64,000 bases of DNA, taken from contig JAHBTO010000001.1 in assembly GCA_019638525.1 (NCBI GenBank), positions 496,001 to 560,000 of the forward strand, read 5' to 3'. The translations under genes were made by a program, and so were the position numbers. The notes beneath the pieces were generated by a model. The model had not been told where the DNA came from and did not search any database. It worked only from the letters and a program-made list of their open reading frames with translations. The stretch's first letter is position 1. Every line of letters begins with the position of its first letter. Shown piece after piece: positions 26,153 through 35,556 of the stretch. Source of the stretch: Ferruginibacter sp. (GTDB taxonomy: Bacteria; Bacteroidota; Bacteroidia; Chitinophagales; Chitinophagaceae).

Positions 26153-27142
26153 TTAATGCTCAGGTAATACAGGTTTTGTTTTCATGATGTTTTCTATTTT
26201 TTCCAACACATCGGGTGTTAGCAAAGCAACAACATCCAACGCTTTTAAATTATCCAGTAGTTGCGATTTTTTTGATGCTCCTAAAATTGCAGTGGTAACA
26301 TTTTGGTTTTTTATACACCAGGCAATGCTTAAGGCGGCGGTACTTACACCCAGCTTTAATGCCAGTTCGCTCAACTTCCTAACTTTTTTTATTTTGTCGT
26401 CCACCATCCATCTATCTTTTAACCAGTTAAATCCTTCAAGCGCAAAGCGGCTTCCTTTAGGAATGCCATCGTTGTATTTTCCTGATAATAAACCAGAGGC
26501 AAGCGGGCTCCAGATTGTAGTGCCCAGGCCTGCATTTTTATATATTTCTAAAAATTCTTTTTCAATTTTATCCCGCTCAAATAAATTGTATTGGGGTTGT
26601 TCCATCACCGGGCCAATCAACTGTAATTTATCTGCCACCCGGTGTGCTTCCATTATTTCCACACCACTCCATTCACTTGTGCCCCAGTACAATATTTTTC
26701 CTTGCTGAATAAGGTGATTCATAGCCCAAACGGTTTCTTCAATGGGAGTATTTTTATCGGGCCTATGACAAAAGTATAAGTCAAGATAATCTACCTGTAA
26801 CCGTTGTAATGCTTCGTGGCAAGCCTCTATTACATGTTTGCGGCTTAGGCCAGTTTGGTTGGGTTTGTTTGCCTTACCCCGCCATCCCCAAAATACTTTT
26901 GATGAAACTGTGTATGATGTCCTGTCCCATTTTTTCTTTTTCAACACCCGGCCCATCATCTTTTCGCTTTCGCCTAAGGCATACACTTCGGCGTTATCAA
27001 AAAAATTAATGCCCTTGTCGTAAGCAACACCCATCAGTTCATCGGCCACCTTGTCGTTTATTTGTTTGCTGAAGCTTACCCAGCTTCCAAAAGAAAGAAC
27101 ACTTAGTTGTAACCCTGATTTTCCCAGGCGGCGGTATTCCAT
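26153..27142 (-). CDS. Aldo/keto reductase (YghZ / Kv-beta-like)
   Basis: A 329-residue NADPH-dependent TIM-barrel reductase. The tetrad is visible as Asp in FFDNAEVY (about 50), Tyr in the same motif, Lys in SSKVF (about 82) and His in FCHRPD (about 122); EYRRLGKSGLQLSVLSFG is the usual N-terminus. The potassium-channel-beta-like subgroup acts on small aldehydes such as methylglyoxal. One base separates it from the ArsC-like gene, so the two are co-transcribed. Confidence 0.93.
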   Translation of the reverse strand: MEYRRLGKSGLQLSVLSFGSWVSFSKQINDKVADELMGVAYDKGINFFDNAEVYALGESEKMMGRVLKKKKWDRTSYTVSSKVFWGWRGKANKPNQTGLSRKHVIEACHEALQRLQVDYLDLYFCHRPDKNTPIEETVWAMNHLIQQGKILYWGTSEWSGVEIMEAHRVADKLQLIGPVMEQPQYNLFERDKIEKEFLEIYKNAGLGTTIWSPLASGLLSGKYNDGIPKGSRFALEGFNWLKDRWMVDDKIKKVRKLSELALKLGVSTAALSIAWCIKNQNVTTAILGASKKSQLLDNLKALDVVALLTPDVLEKIENIMKTKPVLPEH

Positions 27143-27206
27143 ATCTAATCTGGTTTAATGTTGTGTAAAGATAACAAATAGCAGTAGTAAAAGTTTTAAA
27201 CAGCGG

Positions 27207-27857
27207 TTAGTTGTCCGGAAACTCTGATGCCGGTATTTTCATAATTCCTTTAGAAGGATTTAATATAACCCAGTTTTTAAAATCCTGTGCAGCCTCCATG
27301 CCGGTGCCGTCTGTTACTTCCATCTTTTTGCGTATACGCACGGGTTTATCGGTATAAAATTCACGACCCGTTCTGTTCCTGTCCCACCACAGTTCATTGC
27401 AGTATAAAGTATCGCCCAGGGTGTTTATTACCCTTACACTGTCTTTTAAAAACACTTTACTTTCCTGCTCAAAATATTTTCCGTAACGGGCATCAAGCCG
27501 GCTATCTACTTCACCTTTTTCGTTAAAGAAATCTACATGAAGTGTTTTTGGAAATTCCACATAGGGATTGCTTTGTTGCACACGCAACATAATGGGTGAG
27601 GTTAGTTTTGCTTTTGGTTTACCGCCAATGGTATAATTGATATCGGCATTTTTTATTTCTTCAATACCCAGACTTTTTTTGTTGTATGCATCAATTTCTG
27701 CATCGCTGTTACCGCAGGATGTTGCAATCATAAGCATTACCAAAAGTAATGTGCATAAGGGTATTATGGTTTTATTTTGCTTGTTGATACCGGTAATATA
27801 CAGCCACCGTTTTGTTGCAATAAGCCAGCAGCGATTATGTATAAACCGCCAATGCAT
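27207..27857 (-). CDS. lptC: LPS export ABC transporter periplasmic protein LptC
   Basis: A 216-residue protein with a hydrophobic segment followed by a lipobox-like IATSC (Cys near 48), so it is probably a membrane-anchored lipoprotein. The rest is the LptC beta-jellyroll (KLTSPIMLRV, then YGKYFEQESKVFLKDSVRV), which passes LPS from LptB2FG to LptA. The ATG overlaps the stop of the preceding barrel gene by one base (TAATG), which supports the long start; the 30 residues before the hydrophobic core are unusual. Confidence 0.87.
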   Translation of the reverse strand: MHWRFIHNRCWLIATKRWLYITGINKQNKTIIPLCTLLLVMLMIATSCGNSDAEIDAYNKKSLGIEEIKNADINYTIGGKPKAKLTSPIMLRVQQSNPYVEFPKTLHVDFFNEKGEVDSRLDARYGKYFEQESKVFLKDSVRVINTLGDTLYCNELWWDRNRTGREFYTDKPVRIRKKMEVTDGTGMEAAQDFKNWVILNPSKGIMKIPASEFPDN

Positions 27858-29185
27858 TAATTGTATTTAGGTTTTTGAAACCATCTTGCATTCATAGATA
27901 TACCAATACTAAAGCGTATAATGTTTTCCCTGAGGTTGGTTTGTTTATTGCCCCTGTTACCCACTTCAAGTGCTGTATTTAAAGTTACAAATTCGCCATT
28001 GTAACTGATACGCTTTAACGAAGTAAGCGGCAGGCCTGCGCCAATAGTAACACCATACTCTGGCCTTGTTTTACCGGTATTGATATAATCGGGCCCGTAA
28101 TAAAAACCTGCCCTGTATTTTACAAAGTTGAAATACTTTTTAACCGGTGTATTTTCTTTTGCAGGATAAAATTGTGCGCCGGCTCTGATAGTCCAATTAT
28201 CTTGTACATAGTCTTGTTGCCCATAATAACGGTAGTTACTCCAGTTGCCATATTCAAAATCGGCGCCTATCATCCAGTTTAAATTTTGATAAGAAAATCC
28301 AAAGCCAACTGTAGCCGGGTATCTGATTTTTCCCTTCACATTGTTTTCTTCAAATATACTATCCACTCTTACAAAAGCACCATTTTGGTCATACAAAATT
28401 GTTTCTCTTACTTTATCGCTGCTGGCACGCAAATTTTGCTGCATGTTACCATAAACACCAAGCTTTAAATTTTGATTAACATTGCCTTTTTCATCTTTTG
28501 ATAAAGCAATATCGTATTGCATTCCTGCATTTATAAATAGCCCGCCAATAGATGTTTTGTTTGCCGAGTTTGAAGTATAATAATAAACACTGTCGTTTAC
28601 AAATGATACAATGGTACTGTAATTTTTATTGCCAAACATATAACCACCATTTATACCAATACTAAAATTCTTATACTTAAACCCGGTACCTAAAAATGCC
28701 TGGTTAATACCACCCGATCCTTCGTATAAAGTATGTATGCTATCAATACCAGGCAACCGTTCTTCGGTTTGTATTTTATAATTGATGTTGGTTACCGGTT
28801 TCAAACCAAGGCTCATACCCCAAAACATTTTTTTCTTTGCCATTTTGGGGGTGGTTAACGGAAAAGCAAGTTGCAGGTATGAAACATATGTATTTGCTGA
28901 TGTAAACTTTTTTGCCGGGTTACTACTTTTTAAAATCCTGTAATCAATATCTGCTCCCACATCAAAAATAGTACTGTAAATAGATGCAAGCGAAGCAGGG
29001 TTAGCAAAATTAATACTGCGATTTTCAGCAATAGCGGCTGTAATGCCACCCATAGCCCTGCTAAGTACATTATGATTGGGGGTAAGGTCTCCAAGCCCGT
29101 ATCTTGAATAAGGTGAATTTTCTTGTGCCCACACTTGTGAATGTAACCCACATGCCACAATAAGTACGGTAAATATTTTAGCCAT
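27857..29185 (-). CDS. Predicted outer-membrane beta-barrel protein
   Basis: A 442-residue exported protein: signal peptide ending QVWAQ, then NSPYSRYGLGDL and AMGGITAAIAENRSINFANPA, typical of FadL/OmpP1-like Bacteroidota outer-membrane proteins, followed by alternating aromatic strands to the C-terminus. Ligand unknown. I start at ATG 29185, which overlaps the end of coaX by eight bases; upstream in-frame ATGs would bury the signal peptide. It belongs to a coaX-barrel-lptC operon. Confidence 0.85.
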   Translation of the reverse strand: MAKIFTVLIVACGLHSQVWAQENSPYSRYGLGDLTPNHNVLSRAMGGITAAIAENRSINFANPASLASIYSTIFDVGADIDYRILKSSNPAKKFTSANTYVSYLQLAFPLTTPKMAKKKMFWGMSLGLKPVTNINYKIQTEERLPGIDSIHTLYEGSGGINQAFLGTGFKYKNFSIGINGGYMFGNKNYSTIVSFVNDSVYYYTSNSANKTSIGGLFINAGMQYDIALSKDEKGNVNQNLKLGVYGNMQQNLRASSDKVRETILYDQNGAFVRVDSIFEENNVKGKIRYPATVGFGFSYQNLNWMIGADFEYGNWSNYRYYGQQDYVQDNWTIRAGAQFYPAKENTPVKKYFNFVKYRAGFYYGPDYINTGKTRPEYGVTIGAGLPLTSLKRISYNGEFVTLNTALEVGNRGNKQTNLRENIIRFSIGISMNARWFQKPKYN

Positions 29186-29906
29186 TGTTAGTTTCGCTGA
29201 GTGCATAAAGTCCTTTAAATAAAAAATAAGGGTCGGCAAATATCTTGTTTTTAAGTTGCCCGGCAAAATAGGATGTATCTCCACCGGTTAAAACAGCGTT
29301 AAAGTTACCATATTTAACTGCATACGCATTAATAAATCCATCAATTTCAAAACACATTCCGGCTATTACCCCACTTTGCATATTTGTTTTGGTATCGTAT
29401 CCAATGAGCGGAAAATTCCAGTCTTTTTTAACTTCGGGTAGTTTTGCCGTAAATAACTGCATGGCTTTAAAACGCATATCCATACCCGGCGATATACTGC
29501 CCCCCAAAAATTGATTATACTGGTTAATAAAATTATAAGTAATACAACTGCCAAGGGATATTACCAGGTTATTTTTGCCGGGGTAAAATCGTACTGCTGC
29601 GGCCGATAAAGCAAGCCTGTCGGCTCCAATAGTTTCGGGCTTGCCAACAGGTGTAGTAAAATTTGTTTTTGTAAAATGAGAAAGTTTGTGAAAAGTTGTT
29701 TTTTGTGTAAGCAGGTTCTCGATATCTTCATTATGATTAATTACCGATGATAAAATTGTGTTTTGTGGCTGGTGTTGCTCCAGTAATTTTTCAATGTTGG
29801 CCGTTTTATCATCAGGCAAAATAATTTCTTCGGTAAAATTTTCATCAATGAAAACGGCTGCTTTTAAACGTGTGTTTCCAAAATCGAAACAGATGGTTTT
29901 TTTCAT
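29178..29906 (-). CDS. coaX: Type III pantothenate kinase
   Basis: A 242-residue ASKHA-fold kinase that phosphorylates pantothenate in coenzyme A synthesis. Motifs: CFDFGNTRLKAAVF (phosphate 1, near residue 5), GADRLALSAAAVRFYPG (near 103), LGSCITYNFI and GGSISPGMDMR (substrate and dimer site), and TGGDTSYF near the end (adenosine site). It is the first gene of a three-gene operon with an outer-membrane barrel and lptC. Confidence 0.95.
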   Translation of the reverse strand: MKKTICFDFGNTRLKAAVFIDENFTEEIILPDDKTANIEKLLEQHQPQNTILSSVINHNEDIENLLTQKTTFHKLSHFTKTNFTTPVGKPETIGADRLALSAAAVRFYPGKNNLVISLGSCITYNFINQYNQFLGGSISPGMDMRFKAMQLFTAKLPEVKKDWNFPLIGYDTKTNMQSGVIAGMCFEIDGFINAYAVKYGNFNAVLTGGDTSYFAGQLKNKIFADPYFLFKGLYALSETNNG

Positions 29907-29972
29907 TGAAATATTTTTTGGCGTAACTTGGTTTATTGGGATTGATTTTCTTGTTGAAAAAATTATACCCTA

Positions 29973-30608
29973 TTAATTATCTAACCCTTTTAAATGTTTA
30001 AAATGGCCATTCATTTTTACTTTTTCTTTTAGTTGTTCCATTTCGGCTAATACAGGAATAACTTTTGTTAAATGCCGTTTTAAATATTCCTGCCGCTGCA
30101 GTTCGTGCAGCAGTTCAAGCAATTCATATTCTTCTAATAAACTTAACCCTGCATGATGTGCCACATCATAACTCCATAATTCATCATCGGGTTTGTAAAA
30201 TTTTTTTTCAATTTTAAGCAACCTGTGCAACTCTTTTATCCCTTTTACAATGCCTTGCATAAGTACTTTGTTGCCAATTGTTTCATTTGCAGGGTAATTT
30301 ACTATTGCACCACTGTACATTTTGTCGGGTAATTGTTCTATCATCTCAAGCATTCTAAAAACCTGCAGCCCCTCGGTTTTTATATCCATTTTACCATCGT
30401 TGTACAACTTACTTATTTCAGTAACCTGCACCAATGTTCCTGTTTCGCTTATACGTTGGTTAATTACAGCCGGTATACCAAAGGGTTTTTTAGCCTGTAC
30501 ACATTCGTTTACCAGTTGTTTATAACGAGGTTCAAAAATATGCAGGTTAAGTTTTTCGCCCGGGTATACAACAATGCTTAAAGGAAATATTGGTATAAAG
30601 TTGGTCAT
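29973..30608 (-). CDS. Lon N-terminal (substrate-binding) domain protein
   Basis: A 211-residue protein consisting of a Lon-N/PUA-like domain (IPIFPLSIVVYPGEKLNLHI, then EPRYKQLVNEC) and a helical C-terminal part, without the AAA or protease domains of Lon. Stand-alone forms are common in Bacteroidota and their role is unclear; binding unfolded proteins is inferred. It overlaps the stop of the glycosyltransferase gene by one base (TAATG), so the two are coupled. Confidence 0.9.
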   Translation of the reverse strand: MTNFIPIFPLSIVVYPGEKLNLHIFEPRYKQLVNECVQAKKPFGIPAVINQRISETGTLVQVTEISKLYNDGKMDIKTEGLQVFRMLEMIEQLPDKMYSGAIVNYPANETIGNKVLMQGIVKGIKELHRLLKIEKKFYKPDDELWSYDVAHHAGLSLLEEYELLELLHELQRQEYLKRHLTKVIPVLAEMEQLKEKVKMNGHFKHLKGLDN

Positions 30609-31363
30609 TATTTTTGTTTGCTTATTATTTCATTAAGATACTTATATTTTAAAAAAGTATAGCGTGCAGTTGTTTTGGCAATAATAAACCCCTCGGCTCC
30701 ATCCAAAAAACCAAGCCTGAAAATATAATGCTGTAAAAATGCAAATACCGGTGAAAAATATTGTTTAAACAAATTGGGTGCTTTACCTGCTGACGCATAT
30801 TTTATGGCATTCATTCTTGCATAATTTTCTGTTTTTGCATTATACTCCTGTATGTTTTGAACCGTATAATGCAAGATATGGCCGGGAAGTTTTAAAACTT
30901 TTACATTTTTTGGAAGCACCAGGCTTTCATGCACAGCAGCCATGTTCCATTGTACTTTTTTACGGTTAAACAACCTTATATGTGCATCAAAGCCCCACTC
31001 ACCAAACCGTATCCATTTATTACAAAAAAAATTTTTAAACCTTATGTTATATACTATTTCCTCTTCTTTTTCATTAAGGCCGGTAAGCGCCGCCTTCAGT
31101 TCTTCGTCAATACCTTCATCTGCATCAAGGCTTAATATCCAGTTGTTTTTTGCAGCAGCAATTCCTTTATTTTTATTAATACCATAACCATCCCAGCCGG
31201 TTTCAATAATAGTAGCATTAAATTTTTTACAAATAGCAATTGTTTCATCTGTACTGCCGCTATCTACAATAACAATATCGCCAATAACAGGCTGCAGGCT
31301 TTGCAGCGTATTGCCAATAATATGTGCTTCATTTTTAGTAATGATAACAACAGAGATGTTCAT
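30608..31363 (-). CDS. Family 2 glycosyltransferase (WaaE/KdtX-like)
   Basis: A 251-residue GT-A enzyme: ISVVIITKNEAHIIGNTLQS at the start, VDSGSTDETIAI near 40, the DXD-like LDADEGIDEEL near 90, and a WaaE-like GEWGFDAHIRLFNRKKVQW. Relatives add hexose to the LPS inner core. I start at ATG 31363 (MNISVV); the longer in-frame reading upstream is unrelated sequence. A 7/8 -7 box (TTTCTTTG) lies just before the ATG. It is coupled to the Lon-N gene. Confidence 0.9.
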   Translation of the reverse strand: MNISVVIITKNEAHIIGNTLQSLQPVIGDIVIVDSGSTDETIAICKKFNATIIETGWDGYGINKNKGIAAAKNNWILSLDADEGIDEELKAALTGLNEKEEEIVYNIRFKNFFCNKWIRFGEWGFDAHIRLFNRKKVQWNMAAVHESLVLPKNVKVLKLPGHILHYTVQNIQEYNAKTENYARMNAIKYASAGKAPNLFKQYFSPVFAFLQHYIFRLGFLDGAEGFIIAKTTARYTFLKYKYLNEIISKQK

Positions 31364-31498
31364 CTTGCAAAGAAACAATAATCCATTCTTTATTTTACAA
31401 TTTGTATTGCTTATGAAAATTTTAAGCCCGGGATGGTTATAAGCATGGTTCTTTGTAATTAATTTGGTATTTGATTTTATTAAAAAGAAATTTGTTTT

Positions 31499-32392
31499 AT
31501 GTGGCAACAACAAATAAATGAAATACTGGCAGGCAATCAAAAAACCCTGGCAAGATGTATTTCATTAATTGAAAATGAAGTGAATGATTATGAAATGTTA
31601 TTAGAAACATTGCCTGCATCTGCCACACCTGTTATTGGCATTACTGGCCCCCCTGGCGCCGGCAAAAGCACACTGGTTGATGCTTTAATTGAATTGCTGG
31701 TTGGGCAGGATAAATCTGTTGCCGTAATTTGTGTAGATCCTTCATCGCCTTTTAACCTGGGCGCCCTGCTTGGCGACAGGATAAGGATGAGCGCCTGGTA
31801 TAATCACCCAAAAGTTTTTATACGCTCATTAGCTACCCGTGGTTCGCTTGGCGGGCTGCATCCTAAAATTATTGAAATAAGCGACCTGGTAAAAATTGCC
31901 GGTTTTGATTATGTAATTATTGAAACCGTTGGTGTGGGACAAAGTGAAGTGGAAATTGCAGGCCTTGCAGATATTACTGCTGTTGTGGTAGTACCCGAAG
32001 CCGGTGATGAAGTGCAGACCATGAAAGCCGGGCTGATGGAGATTGCAGATATTTTTGTGGTTAACAAAGCCGACCGGCCCGATGCCGACTTGTTTGTAAA
32101 AAATCTAAAACTTATGCTGGCGCCTGCCTATCGCAACCAGGATACACATATACCTGTAATAAAAACAATAGCATCGCAAAAAAAAGGAATAGCAGAGTTT
32201 TATAAAGCAATTACCGAATTATTATTAAAAGGAAATGAAAATAAAAAACGAAGCTGGCTGTTAGCCGAAAAAGCTTTTCATCTTATACAGCAAAAAAAAA
32301 TGAAAGCGATTGATAAAAAAGTATTGAAAGAAAAAATTGAAGCAGCCGGTAAAGATTTAAACCTTTATTCTTTTATTAAAAATTATTTTTGA
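31499..32392 (+). CDS. meaB: Methylmalonyl-CoA mutase-associated GTPase MeaB
   Basis: A 297-residue G3E-family GTPase that protects or reloads the B12 cofactor of methylmalonyl-CoA mutase. It has Walker A GPPGAGKST near residue 50, VDPSSPFNLGALLGDRIRM near 82, ETVGVGQSE near 141, and NKADRPDA near 186 for guanine specificity. The mutase genes are not in this window. It is divergent from the glycosyltransferase gene, 135 bp apart. Confidence 0.95.
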   Translation: MWQQQINEILAGNQKTLARCISLIENEVNDYEMLLETLPASATPVIGITGPPGAGKSTLVDALIELLVGQDKSVAVICVDPSSPFNLGALLGDRIRMSAWYNHPKVFIRSLATRGSLGGLHPKIIEISDLVKIAGFDYVIIETVGVGQSEVEIAGLADITAVVVVPEAGDEVQTMKAGLMEIADIFVVNKADRPDADLFVKNLKLMLAPAYRNQDTHIPVIKTIASQKKGIAEFYKAITELLLKGNENKKRSWLLAEKAFHLIQQKKMKAIDKKVLKEKIEAAGKDLNLYSFIKNYF

Positions 32393-32416
32393 GATAATAA
32401 AATACTACGGGTATAT

Positions 32417-32641
32417 TTATTCTTTAACACCCTTGTTGCCCCGCCATAAGCGGTAACCTATAAAACCTACAATGGTAAATGGCGCCAGCATCAGGTAAAG
32501 GATGGCCCTGTTAAGGCCCGTAGCGGGCTTTTCGCCCAATTGCAATGCGGTTTTTGTACATACTGAACATTGTGCCCCTGCATTGCTCCATACAAGAAGC
32601 ACTATAAAAAACAAAACAGTTATATAAACCAGCTTTTTCAT
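32417..32641 (-). CDS. Small membrane protein with CxxC motif
   Basis: A 74-residue protein: an N-terminal signal or anchor helix, then QCSVCTKTALQ with a CxxC pair just outside the membrane, a Leu/Gly stretch (TGLNRAILYLMLAPFTIVGF) forming a second helix, and a basic tail. Small proteins with this Cys-pair-then-helix layout recur in Bacteroidota, and their function is unknown to me. The CxxC could bind metal or take part in thiol exchange. It has its own -7 box. Confidence 0.78.
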   Translation of the reverse strand: MKKLVYITVLFFIVLLVWSNAGAQCSVCTKTALQLGEKPATGLNRAILYLMLAPFTIVGFIGYRLWRGNKGVKE

Positions 32642-32648
32642 TGTACCA

Positions 32649-32656
32649 CAAAGTTA
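32649..32656 (-). promoter_or_regulatory. Predicted -7 element for the CxxC membrane protein
   Basis: TAACTTTG on the minus strand matches TAnnTTTG exactly, 7 bp before the ATG, so the leader would be very short. No TTTG is seen at the expected distance upstream. Confidence 0.4.
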
Positions 32657-32756
32657 AGCCCCTGTATTTAAATTCACTTAAATTATTTTATAAAACATTA
32701 CGCTTAATTGCTGCTGTAAACTACTTTATTTATTTTTACCAAAACCTTTTGTATTT

Positions 32757-33482
32757 ATGCCTAAGCTGTTTGTATTTTTTATTTTTTTATTTGTTGGTAC
32801 ATCATATTTGCATGCACAAACATCCAATAAGGCAACCCTATATTTTAATAAGGGAATTGATTATAAAAATAAGAAAATGATTCCCGAAGCCATTCAATCT
32901 TTTAAATCTGCTATCAGCATTCAAAAAAAATACGATTCGGCATATATTGAATTGGGCGAACTGTATATGATGACAGGCAAATACAATGATGCCCTGGTTA
33001 TTTATAAAAAAGCGGTAGCTATAAACCCTAAATTAACCAGCGCCCTTGTGGCTGCGGGAAAAATTTATCGTTATTACAGAAGCAATACCGACTCTTCACT
33101 TTATTTTTTTACCAAAGCTGCATTATACGATACAGCTAATGAAGAAATATATAACAATATAGCATGGTGTTTTAACACAAAAAGTAAATTCGACTCGGCC
33201 ATTGTATATGGCATAAAATCGCTTACTGTGAATAATAATTACAGGACTGCTTATGGCGAACTTGCTTATGCTTACAGGCAAAGTGGCCGCTTTAAGGATG
33301 CCATTATACAATTTAAAAAAAACCTTACTGTTTCGGTTGTTGACCTTGCCTATCTGTACACCGGGTATTGCTATGCAGAGTTAAAAGATAAAGCCGGCGC
33401 TATGCAGCAATACGAAGAATTGCTTAAGATAAATACAAAAATGGCCGGGGCTTTAAAAAAAGTTATAGATAAGATGGAGTAG
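32757..33482 (+). CDS. Exported tetratricopeptide-repeat protein
   Basis: A 241-residue protein with a signal peptide ending LHAQ and about five TPR units (for example IPEAIQSFKSAISIQKKYDS, then YNDALVIYKKAVAINPKLTS). TPR proteins of this type act as periplasmic scaffolds; no partner can be read here. It lies alone, divergent from the CxxC protein and convergent with the next gene. Confidence 0.85.
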   Translation: MPKLFVFFIFLFVGTSYLHAQTSNKATLYFNKGIDYKNKKMIPEAIQSFKSAISIQKKYDSAYIELGELYMMTGKYNDALVIYKKAVAINPKLTSALVAAGKIYRYYRSNTDSSLYFFTKAALYDTANEEIYNNIAWCFNTKSKFDSAIVYGIKSLTVNNNYRTAYGELAYAYRQSGRFKDAIIQFKKNLTVSVVDLAYLYTGYCYAELKDKAGAMQQYEELLKINTKMAGALKKVIDKME

Positions 33483-33500
33483 TTGTAATAATTAATATAC

Positions 33501-34334
33501 CTACCCTTCTTTTATTTCTGATGAAATAGATGCATTGCGAAAAATTTCCTGGTCAAAAAATTTAGGCTCAGTAACAAACGCATTTAACTCTCCTTTCATA
33601 ATGGTTGATGATAAAAGGTCATCGGCTCGGTACACAACCGGTGTTTGTGCATTAAGTAATTTTGCAGCCGCTTGCTGCGTTACTGCATAGGCATGTGTAC
33701 AATCATGAAAGCCGGCTTTACGCAAATGTTTACTGTATGGTTTGGGTAAAAGATTGCTTACCATTTTATAACTCCATGTCATAATGCCTAATGCACTGGC
33801 TATTTTATATAAAAACTGTTTTACCTTTAAACCCATAGTTACTTTTTCATGTTTTAAATAACCCAGGTAAACCAGTTCCCAATTGGCAGGCAACTCTTGT
33901 AAGGTTTCAGGCAATTGGTTGATTGTTGCTAATAATGGTATTGCATCGTCTTCCAGTATCAACACTCTTTTCCAACTGTTTTTGATCATTGCTGCATATA
34001 CCAATCGGTGAGTTAATGAGCAGGCCAGTTCACCATGATTAAGAGCCTTGCCTTGTCTTTGTAATTTTTTGGCTGATGCTTCATCGTAAGTGCCATCTGT
34101 TTTGGCCTTTTCAAAATCAATTTCCATTTTATCGGCGCCATAAAAAAATTCAAAATCAAGACCCAAAAGGTTTTGCTGTATGGCCTGGTGCCGCATAGTA
34201 AGCCGTGGAATTGTTACCACCAATACCTTATCAAAGTATTGTTTTAGAAAATTATTTGTATGGTGCGATATGTTCAATGGTAATTGAATTAAAAGAAATA
34301 TTTGTAAAGATGGAGATCTCTGCTTAAAAGACAA
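33501..34334 (-). CDS. Family 25 glycosyltransferase (LPS biosynthesis type)
   Basis: A 277-residue protein of the GT25/LpsA type: FDKVLVVTIPRLTMRHQAIQ near residue 35, FFYGADKMEID, LACSLTHRLVYAAMIKNSW and the acidic ILEDDAIP near 130, then GFHDCTHAYAVTQQAA. Such enzymes add galactose or similar sugars to LPS or O-glycans. The first 30 residues are not typical of the family, so the true start may be an internal non-ATG codon. It is divergent from another glycosyltransferase, 100 bp apart. Confidence 0.85.
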   Translation of the reverse strand: MSFKQRSPSLQIFLLIQLPLNISHHTNNFLKQYFDKVLVVTIPRLTMRHQAIQQNLLGLDFEFFYGADKMEIDFEKAKTDGTYDEASAKKLQRQGKALNHGELACSLTHRLVYAAMIKNSWKRVLILEDDAIPLLATINQLPETLQELPANWELVYLGYLKHEKVTMGLKVKQFLYKIASALGIMTWSYKMVSNLLPKPYSKHLRKAGFHDCTHAYAVTQQAAAKLLNAQTPVVYRADDLLSSTIMKGELNAFVTEPKFFDQEIFRNASISSEIKEG

Positions 34335-34434
34335 AAGAATTTTGAAGAGTATAAAACTTAACGTGCTATAAAATAATAGGTTAAATTAGTAGCTAAATAA
34401 ATGCTTTACAGAATTTATAAATGCAGGCAATAGT

Positions 34435-35547
34435 TTGAAATCAATATTATTTATCTCGCTGATGAATGGAGCTGCATGGGGCGGTAGTGAAGAAGTATGG
34501 TATCGTACTGCTTTATGGATGAGTGCAAATAATTACCGTGTAAGTGTTTGTTACTTTGATTGGAAAGAGAAAAATGAGCGTACAAAAAAATTAAAATCGG
34601 CCGGGTGTGATATTTACCTGTTACCTAATAAAAAAGGATTTTTTAAAAAAATCGCAATAAAAAAATCGCTCAATAAAATCAATTTTAAAAATTACAACCT
34701 TGTTGTTGTAAACCAGGGAGGTTGGGAAGATGTGTTGCATGCACCTTTTAAAAATCTTTATAAAAAACTTCCTGGTTATGTAATCATTAACCACAACTAT
34801 AACGAAAAAGCGGAACTATCCTATACAAAAAAAGAATTGTTACAACGCTGGGTGTACGGCGCACAAATGAACTTTGGCGATGCCGGAAAAATATTTGAAG
34901 TGTTAGAACGAAAATTTAGCTTTACCATTGAAAAAAAATCTACTCTTACAAATCCCATTACTTTTATTCCGGAAAACGTGGCGCCTGCATTCCCTCCGCT
35001 TGAAAATGGTACCTGTACCTGGGTGATGTTGGCAGAACTGGACATAGATAGAAAAGCACAGGATATACTGGTTAAAGTTTTAACAGCATCTAAATGGAAA
35101 GATAGGAACTGGCAATTGCATTTATACGGTAAAGGAAAAGATAAAGAGCTATTAGAAAAACTGGTAAGTGAATCCGGACTGAAGAATAAAGTATTTTTAA
35201 AAGGTTATACCGCCAATGTTAAACAAACTTTATTACAAAGCCATTTATTATTGCAATGCACCCGCATTGATGCAATGCCTATAAGTGTTGTAGAAGCTAT
35301 GGCCATGGCAAGGCCCTGCCTGGTAAGTAATGTGGGCGATATGCCATTGTGGATTTCAGACACTTTAAATGGATTTATATGTAATGAAATATCTGTGGCT
35401 GCATTAGATATGGCGCTTGAAAAATGCTGGCAACAAAAACACAACTGGGCTGAGATGGGTAAAAAAGCTTTTGAAACTTTTACAAAAAAATATCCGCAGC
35501 CATATGAAGAAAAAACTGCGGACATCTTAAACCGGTATTTTAAATAA
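34435..35547 (+). CDS. Family 4 glycosyltransferase (GT-B fold)
   Basis: A 370-residue GT-B enzyme. The N-terminal SILFISLMNGAAWGGSEEVW carries the Gly-rich acceptor loop of GT4 proteins, and the C-terminal half has VFLKGYTANVKQTL and the EX7E-like region (SVVEAMAMARPCLVSNVGDMP). It probably builds a surface polysaccharide or LPS side chain. The start is TTG 34435; no ATG would keep the conserved first strand. It is convergent with typA, 9 bp apart. Confidence 0.88.
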   Translation: MKSILFISLMNGAAWGGSEEVWYRTALWMSANNYRVSVCYFDWKEKNERTKKLKSAGCDIYLLPNKKGFFKKIAIKKSLNKINFKNYNLVVVNQGGWEDVLHAPFKNLYKKLPGYVIINHNYNEKAELSYTKKELLQRWVYGAQMNFGDAGKIFEVLERKFSFTIEKKSTLTNPITFIPENVAPAFPPLENGTCTWVMLAELDIDRKAQDILVKVLTASKWKDRNWQLHLYGKGKDKELLEKLVSESGLKNKVFLKGYTANVKQTLLQSHLLLQCTRIDAMPISVVEAMAMARPCLVSNVGDMPLWISDTLNGFICNEISVAALDMALEKCWQQKHNWAEMGKKAFETFTKKYPQPYEEKTADILNRYFK

Positions 35548-35556
35548 ACGCAATCC

